DNA of 64,000 nt from Kappaphycus alvarezii (Eukaryota; Rhodophyta; Florideophyceae; Gigartinales; Solieriaceae). The translations under genes and the position numbers were made by a program. Numbering within the stretch: position 1 is the stretch's first letter; every line of letters begins with the position of its first letter. The notes below the pieces were generated by a model. The model was given only the letters and a program-made list of their open reading frames with translations, did no database searches and was not told the DNA's origin. The stretch covers positions 868,001-932,000 of the forward strand of contig NADL03000705.1 in assembly GCA_002205965.3 (NCBI GenBank), read 5' to 3'. Shown here in pieces: positions 1 through 11,229 of this stretch.

Positions 1-2870
1 ACTTCTTTCATCAAAAATACGCTTCACAGATTGACAAGCAGGCTTCTTCAATTCCAGCTTAAAGCCCCTCTCCGAACGGTTCTTCGATGGACAAGACTCC
101 ATTTTTTATTCTTACTCACTCGGGTTGTCACCTGGCAACGTCTAGCTTATCTCTTTGTGTAAATCCAAGCTCGTCAAAATTGTCCTGATGACTGGTCTTG
201 TCGATAATCATACATCACTCCTTTCCTTTGGCACATTCGGTAGCCAGCCGAGCCATGGACCAATACTCCAAGGTGCGGCCCGTTCCCCTTCAGCGACATG
301 CCGCGTTGATGGTCACCTCCAACGCCGCGTGTTTGTTGAGCGGGCTCCCAGCCACGTTTTAGTCGGCTGGAAAGCTCACTGAACTGTACTCTTACTGTAG
401 ACCCAGCAGTAGCAACGTTTTAGCAAGGCTCCCAACATTACACCATTCGCAGTAAAAACAACCAAAAACGTTCCCCTCCTTTCCAGTGAACTAAACGGTG
501 TCCAACGGAATGTTCACCCCACACGCTTCAAAGTCCATCCTTTAAGGCTTTATCACTATGCAATCACTGATTTTTACCTCGTCCCCCATTTCATTCCCAC
601 TCGCAGAGGAAGTGTCGCTGAAAATTACAGTCCTACCCTTGCAACTATTCAAGAGACCGTAACATCAAATCTTTGGCAACTGTACCCATATCATACCATA
701 CTATCCAGTACATCCATGATCAGAGACAATCCATGTTTCCCCAAATCGTAAGTTATCATATTTTTTAACGCTTTATCGCTACTACTTGCCAAAAATGCAA
801 GATCTCGAATACTTCCCCCTCGTCTGCACATGGTCGAAGCACCATGACGATACTACCCCTGAAGAACAGAGTAAATGTTTTGTGGCGAGAGTACCAAGCT
901 CTGTTTTGATTGAAAAAATCAAACCAGCTCGCATCTATTTCTCAACTCCTCTCCAAGCAATGTCTAAACCCGACCACTTTCATGACCGGTTTAGTAATGC
1001 GGTTTAGTAATGCAGACTTTTGCTCCTTCCCCCACTAAACGTTGATTTCGTTGTCTTCCTTCGGAGCCTCGTGGATATTTGTAATTGTTTTTTATGATAT
1101 CAGTCCATACAACTAGGGTACATGAATTGAGATGACATAGACTACTCTTCCATGAAAGCGGAAATAGTTTACATGTTTCCAGCCTTCCAGTCTCGCAGTA
1201 AATAAATCCCCTATTATCCTATTAAAATGCACCCAACTTTTGCTCGTGGCAGGAACGTTTATCAGTCTCATTACGTCTTATTTCGTTACTCACATCACGC
1301 GTACCAAAACTGATATACATCACCGCGATGCCGGCCTTCTCGAATCTCGGTCACTTTTCCACCCGAGCAACCTTTCGTCAAACAAGCCGAATGGGGTGAA
1401 AACGGGCTCTAGTTGCATGTGCTGCAGGACACATCATCTGGTTACGTTGATTTCCTTCAGCTGGTAAGCACAGGTGTCACACGAACATAAGCTGTGTTCA
1501 GGAACAGCTTAGCTGGATGATTGCTGTAACCTGCTGCTGTTTGCGTGACCAATCGGTTATGAATGCAGGCCTGAAAACGCTTTTGCACTATTCCAGACGA
1601 GGGAAAGTACAAAAAAACTCTTCTCGTTTATGCAGCTGCGTTTACACAAGTAGAGGTCGGGAGTGTTTCTACCAAACTGCTCTCGAGGTTTCAAAATGGA
1701 GACATACTGTACACTCTCATTAAACCATTATTGGAACGATTCAAATATAGCATACATGAAAGCGCTTGGCAATATTACTGATTAGGGATGCAGGATGGCT
1801 ATTTTCCTAAGCCTGGGGGGGTAACATTTAACCATTTGATATTACTTGTCTTACTATTTGAAAAGGTTACAAGCGAATGCAGATAAGTCAGTATGTATGT
1901 CGATGATAAGCCTTGAGTAGTGATAAACAGGTTCGGATTTGGCATACCAAGTTTTTCCGGTGTTGCAAGAGATTTCCGGTATTCAGTAGACTTGAAGCGG
2001 TTGCGTAAAATGTCGTTAGATTTCCTTGCGAGTACTATGGTGCCTACATTAGGAAACTGCACGTACCGACAATGCAAGTGACATGCAATCTTGTTGGGTT
2101 CCATGCGACACTCCGCCAACTACACAGCAGAACTGCCGAAGTGCGCTGCAAATACGCAATAGCCTTTTCAATATGCAGCTTCCGGAGAAGCTTCATGTTA
2201 TTAGTATAATTTGCCCTTCCGTCCTTAACAGGTAAGTCGTCTGCATAAAGCTTACCTTTTGCTTTACAGGATGATTATCAAGGGCCCAGAGCAGGGCCAA
2301 CTATTCTGCCAGCTATTGCTGGTCAACGACTGGTAATTTAGATCGATTGGATTAATGCAAAATAATTGCTTCGAGGGCAGTTGCAGCTTTAATATAGGCT
2401 TTGTTCGATTGTGGTTGCTTCCCATAAGTGGAGCAGTAAATCTCTCAACCAGGGAGCCTTCCTTGGGATTTTGAAGAGTCTACTCGGGCACAGTACAACC
2501 AAGAATTAGTCTTACGATTTGCGGTTCTCGGAGATTCTTGCGGAGATTGCATATACTTTTCTTGGAGATGAGTAGTTACACAATCGGTGGTTACACCGCA
2601 AACTGCATGTGTGTTAATTTCACCATTGTGTAATCGCTTACGGTGGCAGTCGTCAAGAACCGCTGACAGTTGTCACAGACTGCAATATGTTTACCGAGGT
2701 ACGGTACGTACGGCGAGTGAATGACGCTGTTTACGTAACCATCGGAGGGAAGTTATATAAGATTTGCACATATTTCTATCTGCTTAATCGGATTCACTGA
2801 GTGAGATCAATCCTCCGTATAGTTCAATACTGTAATGTGCTGCACAGGACTGCATTCCACCGATACGATG
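1..2870. other. No recognisable gene
   Basis: Only short open frames occur on both strands, none over about 110 codons, and none resembles a protein family I know. The longest, on the minus strand at 1799-2119, gives a peptide with no motif I can name. The composition is ordinary and there is no clear repeat structure apart from a 13-bp tandem duplication near 1 kb. I see no RNA gene. Unrecognised exons of a split host gene remain possible. Confidence 0.5.
987..1012. repeat. 13-bp tandem duplication
   Basis: The unit CGGTTTAGTAATG is present twice, head to tail, without a mismatch. It is a simple slip duplication with no evident function. Confidence 0.8.
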
Positions 2871-2988
2871 CAAAAATTTACTGTACAGTACTGTACTGAA
2901 AATTTAGAAAAGAAATCATGCATGTTTGATTGAAAATACACAACGCCTCGCACGCAAACTCCACTGGTTCTTAGCCTTCCGACCTCCC

Positions 2989-3034
2989 ACAGTACAGTAC
3001 AGTACAGTACAGTACAGTACAGTACAGTACAGTA
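2989..3034. repeat. Pentanucleotide microsatellite (AGTAC)n
   Basis: Eight perfect AGTAC units, plus partial units at both ends, form a 46-bp run. On the opposite strand the same repeat reads GTACT. The unit belongs to the TACTGTAC/GTACAGTAC motif family seen at many other places in the window, so this may be an expanded copy of that motif. The repetitive open frames that cross it on both strands are by-products of the repeat. Confidence 0.95.
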
Positions 3035-3359
3035 AAGACACACCCTGTTACCCCCTTCCCAGGTTGAAAAATAACACTTTCTACAGTAACACTCAGCATT
3101 TCCCGTCTCTTCCAGAAAAATACTGCATTTTCCACAACCAGCAAGCGCAGCGGAAGGGAATGATGCAGTGCAATACCGTACCTTCAACTGCGGACTACTA
3201 TGAATTTACCTTCAAAACATGTTGCCAGACCTATGCTAGACCGACAGTTCGCCTCAGCATGTCAGCCATCTACTAACTGATAGCGCAGTCAACAAGCACG
3301 CCGCGTTGAATGGCACCATCAATGTGGTGTGCTGAGCCCCAATTAAGTGTACGGTACCA

Positions 3360-4015
3360 CCCCATTTACCCAAATTTTAGTAAACCACCCCACCGTGGAC
3401 GAGTCCTTTTTCTATAGACCAACCCATATCTACCCCAGCTCATCAATACCGTAAAACCCCATTTCACTCCTCCGGGAAAATTAAGTGAACCACCCCATTT
3501 AACCCCACCGATGCTATAAAGACTCCACCGGTGCTCGACAGTAAAAACCCAAACATACCCCAACGGTACTACCGGTTTACGACTGGCATTGCGCACGTGC
3601 AGCTGTTCCGATTGCTGAGCCGCGGAAACACTTTTCGCTCGTCATGCGGCGAGACTCGTCCATAATAACGCCAGTAGTAAGTTGGAAGAGGTTTGGAGCG
3701 ACCCCTAGGGTCACAACAAGCATGTTCCAGAGAACCTCCGTTCTCAGGTGTATCAGTCGCTACGCAAATTAGGCCTCGTCTCCGTAATCTCTATCTCAAC
3801 CTTATCTATAAAGACCCGCTCTCTGTATTTATAAAATTCATAACTAATTGATCCTTCACGATAAAAAACCCCACCGGTGGTTGACAACCACCGGTGTATG
3901 TGAACTCATGCTGCAGCAATTCGAGCGAACGTCGTAGTAGGCTCAACTCTTTCCTTTTGACACACGAACTGCATGATACCGGGAAAATTGAGTAAACTAC
4001 TCCATCGGCCCCTTT
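3360..4015. repeat. Cluster of short degenerate repeats with a CACCGGTG palindrome
   Basis: The stretch contains related phrases: TAGTAAACCACCCCACCG near 3380, AAGTGAACCACCCCATTT near 3485, and GAGTAAACTACTCCATCGG near 3990. The last two are each preceded by CCGGGAAAATT. Between them, at 3872-3896, lies a perfect inverted repeat with 12-bp arms (CACCGGTGGTTG) around a single A. This looks like the debris of a short repetitive element or a decayed minisatellite; I cannot assign a family. Confidence 0.5.
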
Positions 4016-4661
4016 GACTGCATTGCTAAAAAATATAATCTAAAGTTACTTTCAATTTCACATGCAGTTGTTAATGCATAAGTACTGTAAGCAAAGTACA
4101 GTATATACTGCCCATTACAGTATGTATTTCCTATTGTATTCTTTGAGACTCTGAGAACACTCCTCACGGCGATATTTTGGATGTAGCCACGGCAAGTATA
4201 ACACTAGTCAAAGGTGCATATCGAAGCATGGTCGCCGATGTTCCACGTAGGCTTGGCGGTTGCATCAGCGTATAGGTGCAACCTAGTTCTTATGGTGGGA
4301 AAGTCAGAGTCTTCGCGCACCATTATTGACCAGAAATCATTGTCGACATGAGATGAGGCAAACGAGTGGGCAGTGAGGAATGAAGTAGCAACAGAGCCAC
4401 CTGGGGAGCTTCGGGGACCATGGCGTTGGAGGTACTCGGGACTTTTGAGGCCTGGATTTGGGTAGGTGTCCCAGTAGTCATCTTTAAAGAGAGTACGAGT
4501 ATGAGCCCCTTATAGTGCCTGGAGTAAGAATGTGTTGAAACGTTTAGGAGGAACGGCAACGGTTTCGGGATCAAAGGGCCCTAGGTTTGATGTAGGGTAC
4601 GGGAAGTCAGTAAGAGGCGGGAGCTGGCATGCAGGCAGTGTAATAAGCCAAAATTAGAATC

Positions 4662-4710
4662 ACTGGGCCTTAAACTGCAGTAGAGTGGCCACTGCAGTTT
4701 AAGGGCCAGT
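4662..4710. repeat. 20-bp inverted repeat beside the gypsy insertion site
   Basis: Two 20-bp arms (4662-4681 and 4691-4710) match in 19 of 20 positions around a 9-bp spacer. The inner part of each arm reads TTAAACTGCAGT or its complement. The structure ends three bases before the target duplication of the downstream LTR element. A related TTTAAACTGCAG phrase also lies just inside the left LTR of that element. It could be a pre-existing hairpin used as an insertion target, or a small fold-back element. Confidence 0.75.
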
Positions 4711-4717
4711 CAGTTAG

Positions 4718-4996
4718 TGTCCTGTATGCCAGCGGGGCACAGCGAACACAGCATTTAAATTTCTCAGCTTAGAGTTGAAGTTTTTATTAGATTATTAGAT
4801 TTCCATTTCCTTTATTTTCATAGGCTAGTATGTATTTCTACTGCTGACTCAGCGGTTCCACACTCCCTGTTCTATGCTAGTCTATATAAACCTTGCTGAA
4901 CCACTTCTGGGTCAGCCAAGGAACCAACTCTCAACTACTTTTCGTTCAAGCTTTCAAGGCTCATCGACTACCGACTCCGTGAACTAACGCGCAACA
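4718..4996 (+). repeat. 5' LTR of the 4.7-9.9 kb gypsy element
   Basis: It matches 9651-9929 nearly base for base over 279 bp, with TG...CA ends. A TATA-like CTATATAAAC at about 4882-4891 may be the LTR core promoter. No convincing tRNA primer-binding site is visible immediately downstream. Confidence 0.93.
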
Positions 4997-5299
4997 GTTT
5001 AAACTGCAGCTGCGCGCAGTAAGTCGGTTGGTCAACATGAGCGAAATGGCGTTGGTGTCACACCGGCACAACTGTTTGCTCCTATTCAGACGCGAGAATT
5101 CGGTCAATATCTCGAAAGGCCGTACAAGACTTCTTAGCAGCACGTGAAGCGTACGAAGACGCTGTCAACGCACAGAATGGTATGACAGCTGTATCCTTGC
5201 GATTGTGTTTTGCTGGAATGTTTCTGAAGTCGTTGATACGAGCTCGAGTATTTGGCATTGATGTCAAAACGTTACAGGACTGTATGATGATGTCATAAG

Positions 5300-5870
5300 A
5301 GCAAAGATGGAGGAAATATCGGGCCGGGTTAGAACTGTTTCTGTGGATGCTGCTTTCGCAGACGTTAAGCGGCACGTGAAATTGGATGCCAGCGAACCTG
5401 ATGCAAGACTCCGAATTGTCATGTTGTCTGCATCGTACCTCAAGCTTTGTGAAAAGCGAGGTTGGAGTTTCGTCGAAAATCACAAGAAGCGGCTGTTAAC
5501 ACTCATTTCTGTATTGCAGCCTATTCGACTCAAAGAAATGGAAGATGCAATTCAACTTGAGAAACAGAGCTAAAGGGTGACTACTTTGGGTTTATGGATT
5601 ACTTAGCGGAAAGGCTGAGATATTTGAGAAAGTGATACCTTTGCGTTAGAATCACACCACGGCCGTCCTCCAAGAACGCACCGAGAAAAAACGGATCGTC
5701 CTCGGAACTCGGTCACTCCTAGAAACTTTACTTCTATCGTGACAAATGTTGACACGAAGGCGTTTCCGAATGACAAGCCAAAATCTCTTCCTCCTTGCCT
5801 GAATCCAAATTGCAACGAAAATCACTTGGTGAAAGATTGCCCGAAAACGGACAAGGAGTATACAAAAAAA
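5300..5870 (+). pseudogene. Gag region of the gypsy fossil
   Basis: The upstream part gives a helical, charged peptide typical of a Gag capsid region. Near 5795-5845 lies a CCHC zinc knuckle (C-x4-C-x3-H-x4-C, reading CLNPNCNENHLVKDC), which binds nucleic acid in retrotransposon Gag proteins. It is part of the fossil element and not a host gene. Confidence 0.75.
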
Positions 5871-6539
5871 CCCCTACAAGAATTTAGGAAGAACGAAAAA
5901 GCGGACTCCATACCGGGTATCTCTGCTTCGGTGCAATATGAAGTAAAAGAACAACCTTCAAATCGATTGGGTTCGGGCTCACCTTTTTTGATGATTCTAT
6001 AGTGGTTTGAGCTGAAATTGGTGGATTCAATTTTGCATGTCGCCTCGACTCTGGTGTTGATCGAAATGATATCTCCGAGACTATTGTGAACTCCTTGGTG
6101 ACCAAGGAGTCTTCTTGCCCTCACGTTGGTTTTCTAAACTGAGAAACTGAAAGCGATCGATGGACATCCTGTCTACTCAAAAAGTACGGCCATATAAGTC
6201 CACTGATACAGACTATGGCTGGGCCTTGTCGACTTCGTAACGTAAAAGTGAAGGTTCTCTCGGACCGCGATGATCATGTCCGGCCGGGGCTGCTTGCGCT
6301 GGTGAAATCATTCTGGGTAACCTCTTCCTAAAAGCTTCAGGACTAGATTTCAAGGACTTTGTAGCGGAAAACATTGAATGGTTGGCCTCTATCGACTATA
6401 GCAAAATTAAAATTGAAGATAACTCTGCTAAAGTCGGAAAAATGGGTCTTAACTTCTATCGAGCGAAATCGATAAGCCACAGTTGAGATCGAACATACAA
6501 AGATCTGCAGCATGATGCGCAACGATAATTTTCCTTTGA

Positions 6540-9350
6540 AGGATGGTGATCATTGATTACAAGGACGTCGAGGTCGGAGTTCATGACGAAACAGAACTCC
6601 AAACTGAAATTGATTCTCTGATATCTCGCGGTGAAAAGCATCTGGACAAACAACTCAGAGTCACACTCAAAGAATTAATTACAGAGTTTAAAGACATTTT
6701 CCGTGTGAAATTTGGAAAAGATCTACCTGTCACAGTTCAAGCCATGCATATTGAGCTTGAAGGGCCACGTCGCCCAATCAAAGTTCGGCAACGCACCTAC
6801 TCTCTTGAACAAACTTCTTTTCTTAAGAAAAAAGTTGAAGATCTAATTAATGCTGGTTTTGTCGTTCGGAACAATGCATCCAAATGGGCTTGTGCTCCGC
6901 TCATTGTACCAAAACCTGGAAAAGAAGGATTCAGTTTTACTGTTGGCTTGCGACCTGTGAACTCCAGACAAAGAAAACTGTCTGGCCAATTTCACACGGC
7001 GATCATATGCTCGCCAAACTCACTGGCTCGAAGCTGTGGCTCAATTTGGATTTCCTGCACGGATATTGGCAATTTCTATTAGCTGAAGAATCGCGTGATT
7101 TCAATCATTTTCACACGCCATTTGGTATTTACAATACAAATAGAGTTTTGCACGGTGCAACTAATGCTGTTGCTTATTTCATCGTCAAGGGAATCACTAT
7201 TGGGCATTTGGAGTTGCTTAACTACTCAATGACTTGCTTGGGCATGCGACTGAATCATCTACATTACTGCAAAGGCTCGGCGCCGTATTAGAGGTGTTCA
7301 AGCCAGCGGATTGAAACTAAATCCTTCAAAATGTCAAGTCGTTACCAATGAGGTCCATTTGCGGTGGAATCATAAAAAAGACAGGTGTGAAATTTGACCC
7401 ACGTCAGTACGAAGCTCTTACGAGTATGAGCACACCTACCACTGTAGGAGCACTAATGGAACTTGTACATGGCGCTAATTGGATGAGAACTGCTATTCCT
7501 AAGTTTTCCCTCATGACCACTATACTGACCTCTTTGAGGCCAATTACACTAAGTCGTGGCACTCAAAAAAAGGTCCGTTTAACCAATCGCCCTATCTATG
7601 CTTGGGGATGAGCACTGTGATGCATTTCAAAGCCTCATCATGGCGATTAAGGAGCAAGCAAATCTGGCAACTGTTGACCCGAATAAAACTTTGTCTCTTT
7701 CACTGATGCATCTGAACCGTATTGGTATGGAGTACTTACTAAAGTCGAGAATTTAAGTCAGGAAGCCTCCTCATGAGTGGGATCACTACCCTGTTAGATT
7801 TGGATCCGGATCATTCAGAGGTTCCTCATCTCGCTGAACGATGCCTGAAAAAGAGTCGTACGCATTGTGGCTTCAACTATTCGACTGTCACAGAACTTAG
7901 TCGCATGTGGTGAATACTCATTGTTTACGGACCACAAGAACTTGCTGTAAATGCTTTCTCCACGTCGCGTCAACTCAAATGTAAGAAATGTAGTTAACAA
8001 AGTACAGCGCTGGGAACTCCGATTGGCTGAGTTCAACTTCACCATCGAGCATATTCTGGGCGAAAGCAACTTATGGGCTGATATCTGACTCGTTGGGCAG
8101 CTCTGATAATGAAAAATCACATGAAAGACGTATGAGTGCAATTAAAATGCCATTGCGATCTGAAGACAAACCCGAGCTTCCATCACTTGAAGTCGTATAC
8201 AAAACGCAAGAGGAATATCCACCACCCGATAATCGAGGATGTATCAAATCTCCAGATGAACCTCCCCTATGGAAAACCCTAATGGAAAGATATATATACC
8301 TAAGGAAGAGCAGGATCTACAACTACGAATCATTGTTTCTGCTCATTGTGATCTTGGAGGACATTGGGGTTACACAACGACTTGTGACGTTATCAAGGAA
8401 AGCTACACCGGGACAGAATGGAATCGGGCATCAAAGCATTTGTTCAAAGCTGCCTTTTATGTCTACTATCAGCGAGCAGCGACAAAATCCGTCGCCCTAT
8501 AGGATCTCAAATGCATGATGAATATGTCAGTGAATTGTTACACTTCGACTACCTCTACGTCGGCGAGTCATTAATAACAAAGAGTATATCCTCATACTCA
8601 AAGATGATTTCTCTGGCTATTGCTTCCTACGAGCTTGTGAAAAGGCGGATGCAGAGAATACAGCTGAGGTTCTCATGGAATATTTCTCTACTTTTGTTCC
8701 TGTTCTTTCATGGTTTTCAGACCATAGTACTCACTTCAAAAACGAAGTTTTGGAGATACTGGCGAATTCTTTGGAGCTAAAAACAACTTTTACCCCATAT
8801 GTGCCGTGGTCAAATGAAACTGTCGAGGTCGCCTGCAAAAAAATTCTTCGAGTGATGCATTCCTTCAGTGCTGAGTTTAAGATTCCTGAATCGCATTGGC
8901 CGACTACTGTACCAGCGATACAAAGTATCATCAATAATACTCCTTCTCGTCGCCTCGGCAATCGTGCACCTGTATCTATCAACACGGGGATGGAGTCTGG
9001 CAACCCACTCGTCGTTGCACTGTCTTCTATCAGTTTCAAAGAAGTTGACTCTGGTTATTCAGCAAGATTGCTCCAAAAATTAGGTATGGAAGCACTACAG
9101 GAGTCATTGGACGATATGCACAAAAAAGTCAACGAGTGCTTGTCAGCCAGTCGGAAATCAGCAGTTGACCGTCAAAACGATAGGACAGGAGTGTATCCCT
9201 GCAGTTGTCGGTGACTATTTTGTTGTCGCGCGGCTCTAAAGTCCCGCGTACAAAGTGTCTGCAAATGAGTTGGGCCAAGTGTATCGTAAAGCTCTTTCGA
9301 ACTTTATTGTTCGTGTTGAACATTTTATTACGGAGAGACAGAGGACTTAC
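6540..9350 (+). pseudogene. Pol region (RT, RNase H, integrase) of the gypsy fossil
   Basis: Reverse transcriptase hallmarks appear at about 6720-7160: the approach to the active site (phrases such as KWACAPLIVPKPGKEG, then LWLNLDFLHGYWQ and FHTPFGIY). RNase H-like remnants follow at about 7620-8080. The integrase spans about 8320-9190, with a zinc-binding stretch (HCDLGGHWG), a catalytic-core stretch (WFSDHSTHFKNEV) and a conserved end (NNTPSRRLGNRAP). The domain order RT before integrase places it in Ty3/gypsy. I saw no chromodomain. The region is thoroughly broken. Confidence 0.85.
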
Positions 9351-9650
9351 ATGTTTCCCGTATTAAACTTTACGCCGACGCGCTTATTGGACAGAAGTCC
9401 AAATGAAAGAAATTGCGTATTTCTCCGACTATTTTAACAAGTAGACAAGGACTTAGAGAATTCAATGGAGAGTTCGAAGTCTTGTTGCCTGGAAAGGGCC
9501 TACATAACATGGTGACTCATGGGAACCGCTCCAAAACTTGTTTGAAGATTTTCCTTCTAAAGTTCGTGCATACTTTAAGCCACCATCTAAATGGCATCGC
9601 GAAAAAAGCAAAACGTCTTCTCAACATCTGACGCTAAGTACTGAGGGCAC

Positions 9651-9929
9651 TGTGTTGTATGCAAGGGACACAGCGAACACAGCATTTAAATTTCTCAGCT
9701 TAGAATTGAAGTTTTTATTAGAATTATTAGATTTCCATTTCCTTTATTTTCATAGGCTAGAATGTATTTCTACTGCTGACTCAGCGGTTCCACACTCCCT
9801 GTTCTATGCTAGTCTATATAAACCTTGCTGAAACCAACTTCTGGGTCAGCCAGGGACCAACTCTCAACTACTTTTCGTTCAAGCTTTCAAGGCTCATCGA
9901 CTACCGACTCCGTGGACTAACACGCAGCA
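9651..9929 (+). repeat. 3' LTR of the gypsy fossil
   Basis: It is 279 bp long, the same length as the 5' copy, and is followed directly by the GTTAG target duplication. The differences from the 5' copy are scattered substitutions and single-base length changes. Confidence 0.93.
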
Positions 9930-9939
9930 GTTAGGCTCT

Positions 9940-11040
9940 CAGCGTAGGAGGATTAACGGTGGAAGGAAGCGCTAGAAATTGGTTTCCACACAAGAAAACA
10001 GGAATATAGGCTTGCGGACGGGCTGCTGCGCTGCTAGGGAACGACTGCCAAGCGTTCGTATGTAGCAGTGTTTCGAACTGATAGGTTATACAGGGGGAAA
10101 AACCGAGAAACAGAGGATGAATAATAAGCGGTAAGCGACAGACGGAAAGGACGGCGCGGGGAGGTGAAATCTCTCTCCCAACACCGGAGGCTGTGTGAAG
10201 GATTGCCCAATACTTCCAGCTGTTGATGCAGGATAAGTTTTTGTTGTATGCAGAATGGAAGCCCAAGCGGTATCTAGAAATTTAATGTCATGTCCAGTCA
10301 CGTCTGAGACAAGGAAGGCGGTTCAGTGTAGTGAGGGGAGTGAAAGACATCTTGCCGAAAGACAAGGATTTAGATTACGGTTTGGACGTGGATGCCAAAG
10401 ATTGCACGATCCGTGACAATTTCGCCACTGTCGGATGCGGCAATAACCGTCACTCTATTAGCGTGCCAGTAGTTCATCGAGAGATTGCATTTGGTCGATA
10501 ACATCGAGCGGACACTACATCCACAAGAAAGGCAGCGGGCCTGCACGGTCGTCATGGTGTGAACCTTCTTGACTACGAAGGTGTTTGTGAGGGATGGAGG
10601 GGAGGACAAGAGTTGCAAGGCACGTGCCTCGCTTGGGGGAGCTTGCAACACATGTTGGTATGGGTAGAAGCTAGAAGCTTTTCGCGGACAAGTGTCCACC
10701 TAAGGGCTCTCTCGCCGAAGTATTGACGACGTACGACTGGTCAACCTAGTACGTGTGATAAGGAGCGGCTGGATACTGTTTGGAAAGCGTACTCGGCGGG
10801 ATGCGAGTATGTTTGGAGACGATTGGCTTTCGCCGCCGTATTCTGACGTCCCTTGCGGCGAGGTCACTGCGGAATCGGGTATCTTCGGGGGCGCTCGCGA
10901 AGGATTGTCGAAGGGACGGAGAAAGCTACAAAGAGCTGCAGATCAGGTTTGTAAAGTTCCGAGCGGAAGCAAGAAAGTGGGGCTTAGAGACAGCTAGCCA
11001 TGAGGGAAGTGACGTGATTTAGGGGACTAGAAGAACGGGA
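9940..11040 (+). other. Unidentified, possibly decayed coding stretch
   Basis: On the plus strand at about 10205-10500 one frame reads for roughly 95 codons with a single internal stop, and the peptide looks protein-like (phrases such as KFLLYAEWKPKRYLEI and DLDYGLDVDAKDCTIRDN). Further open pieces follow to 11022. On the minus strand a 109-codon frame at 10370-10699 competes. I recognise neither. It may be the remnant of an unfamiliar transposase or of a host gene. It begins immediately after the gypsy element's target duplication, so its left part may have been cut by that insertion. Confidence 0.25.
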
Positions 11041-11229
11041 AAAGCGCAAGGTGCACCAATAAATGTGATAGGCAACCTCCTAAGTACGGTCGGTAAGGTT
11101 ACCGGTGACTGCAGGTCCACCTGGAAGTGGTGTAGCGAAGACGGAGGCGTATGCGACAGTTGCTCTACTGGGATACTTTTCGCTGGTAGTATGAATATGG
11201 AATGACAACCTGGCAATATTTGTACAATT

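Larger units (their letters stand above)
4718..9929 (+). mobile_element. Ty3/gypsy LTR retrotransposon, broken fossil
   Basis: A 5.2-kb element with 279-bp LTRs at both ends, flanked by the perfect 5-bp target duplication GTTAG (4713-4717 and 9930-9934). The LTRs begin TGT and end CA. Parts follow the gypsy order: Gag with a CCHC zinc knuckle, reverse transcriptase, RNase H region, integrase. The integrase resembles the type common in oomycete gypsy elements (my recollection of the family). The two LTRs differ at roughly 15 positions by eye, about 5%, so the insertion is not recent. The inner region is broken in many places, more than ten by my impression. It is a fossil and not a working element. 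Confidence 0.93.

Noticed and set aside
1799-2500. A possible reverse-transcriptase remnant on the minus strand (a YADD-like string near 2240)
   Set aside because: The surrounding peptide shows none of the other RT motifs, so a four-residue match is not enough.
2807-3276. Overlapping open frames on both strands with YCTVL/TVQYS repeats
   Set aside because: They are produced by the AGTAC pentanucleotide repeat, which contains no stop in some frames; nothing outside the repeat looks like a protein.
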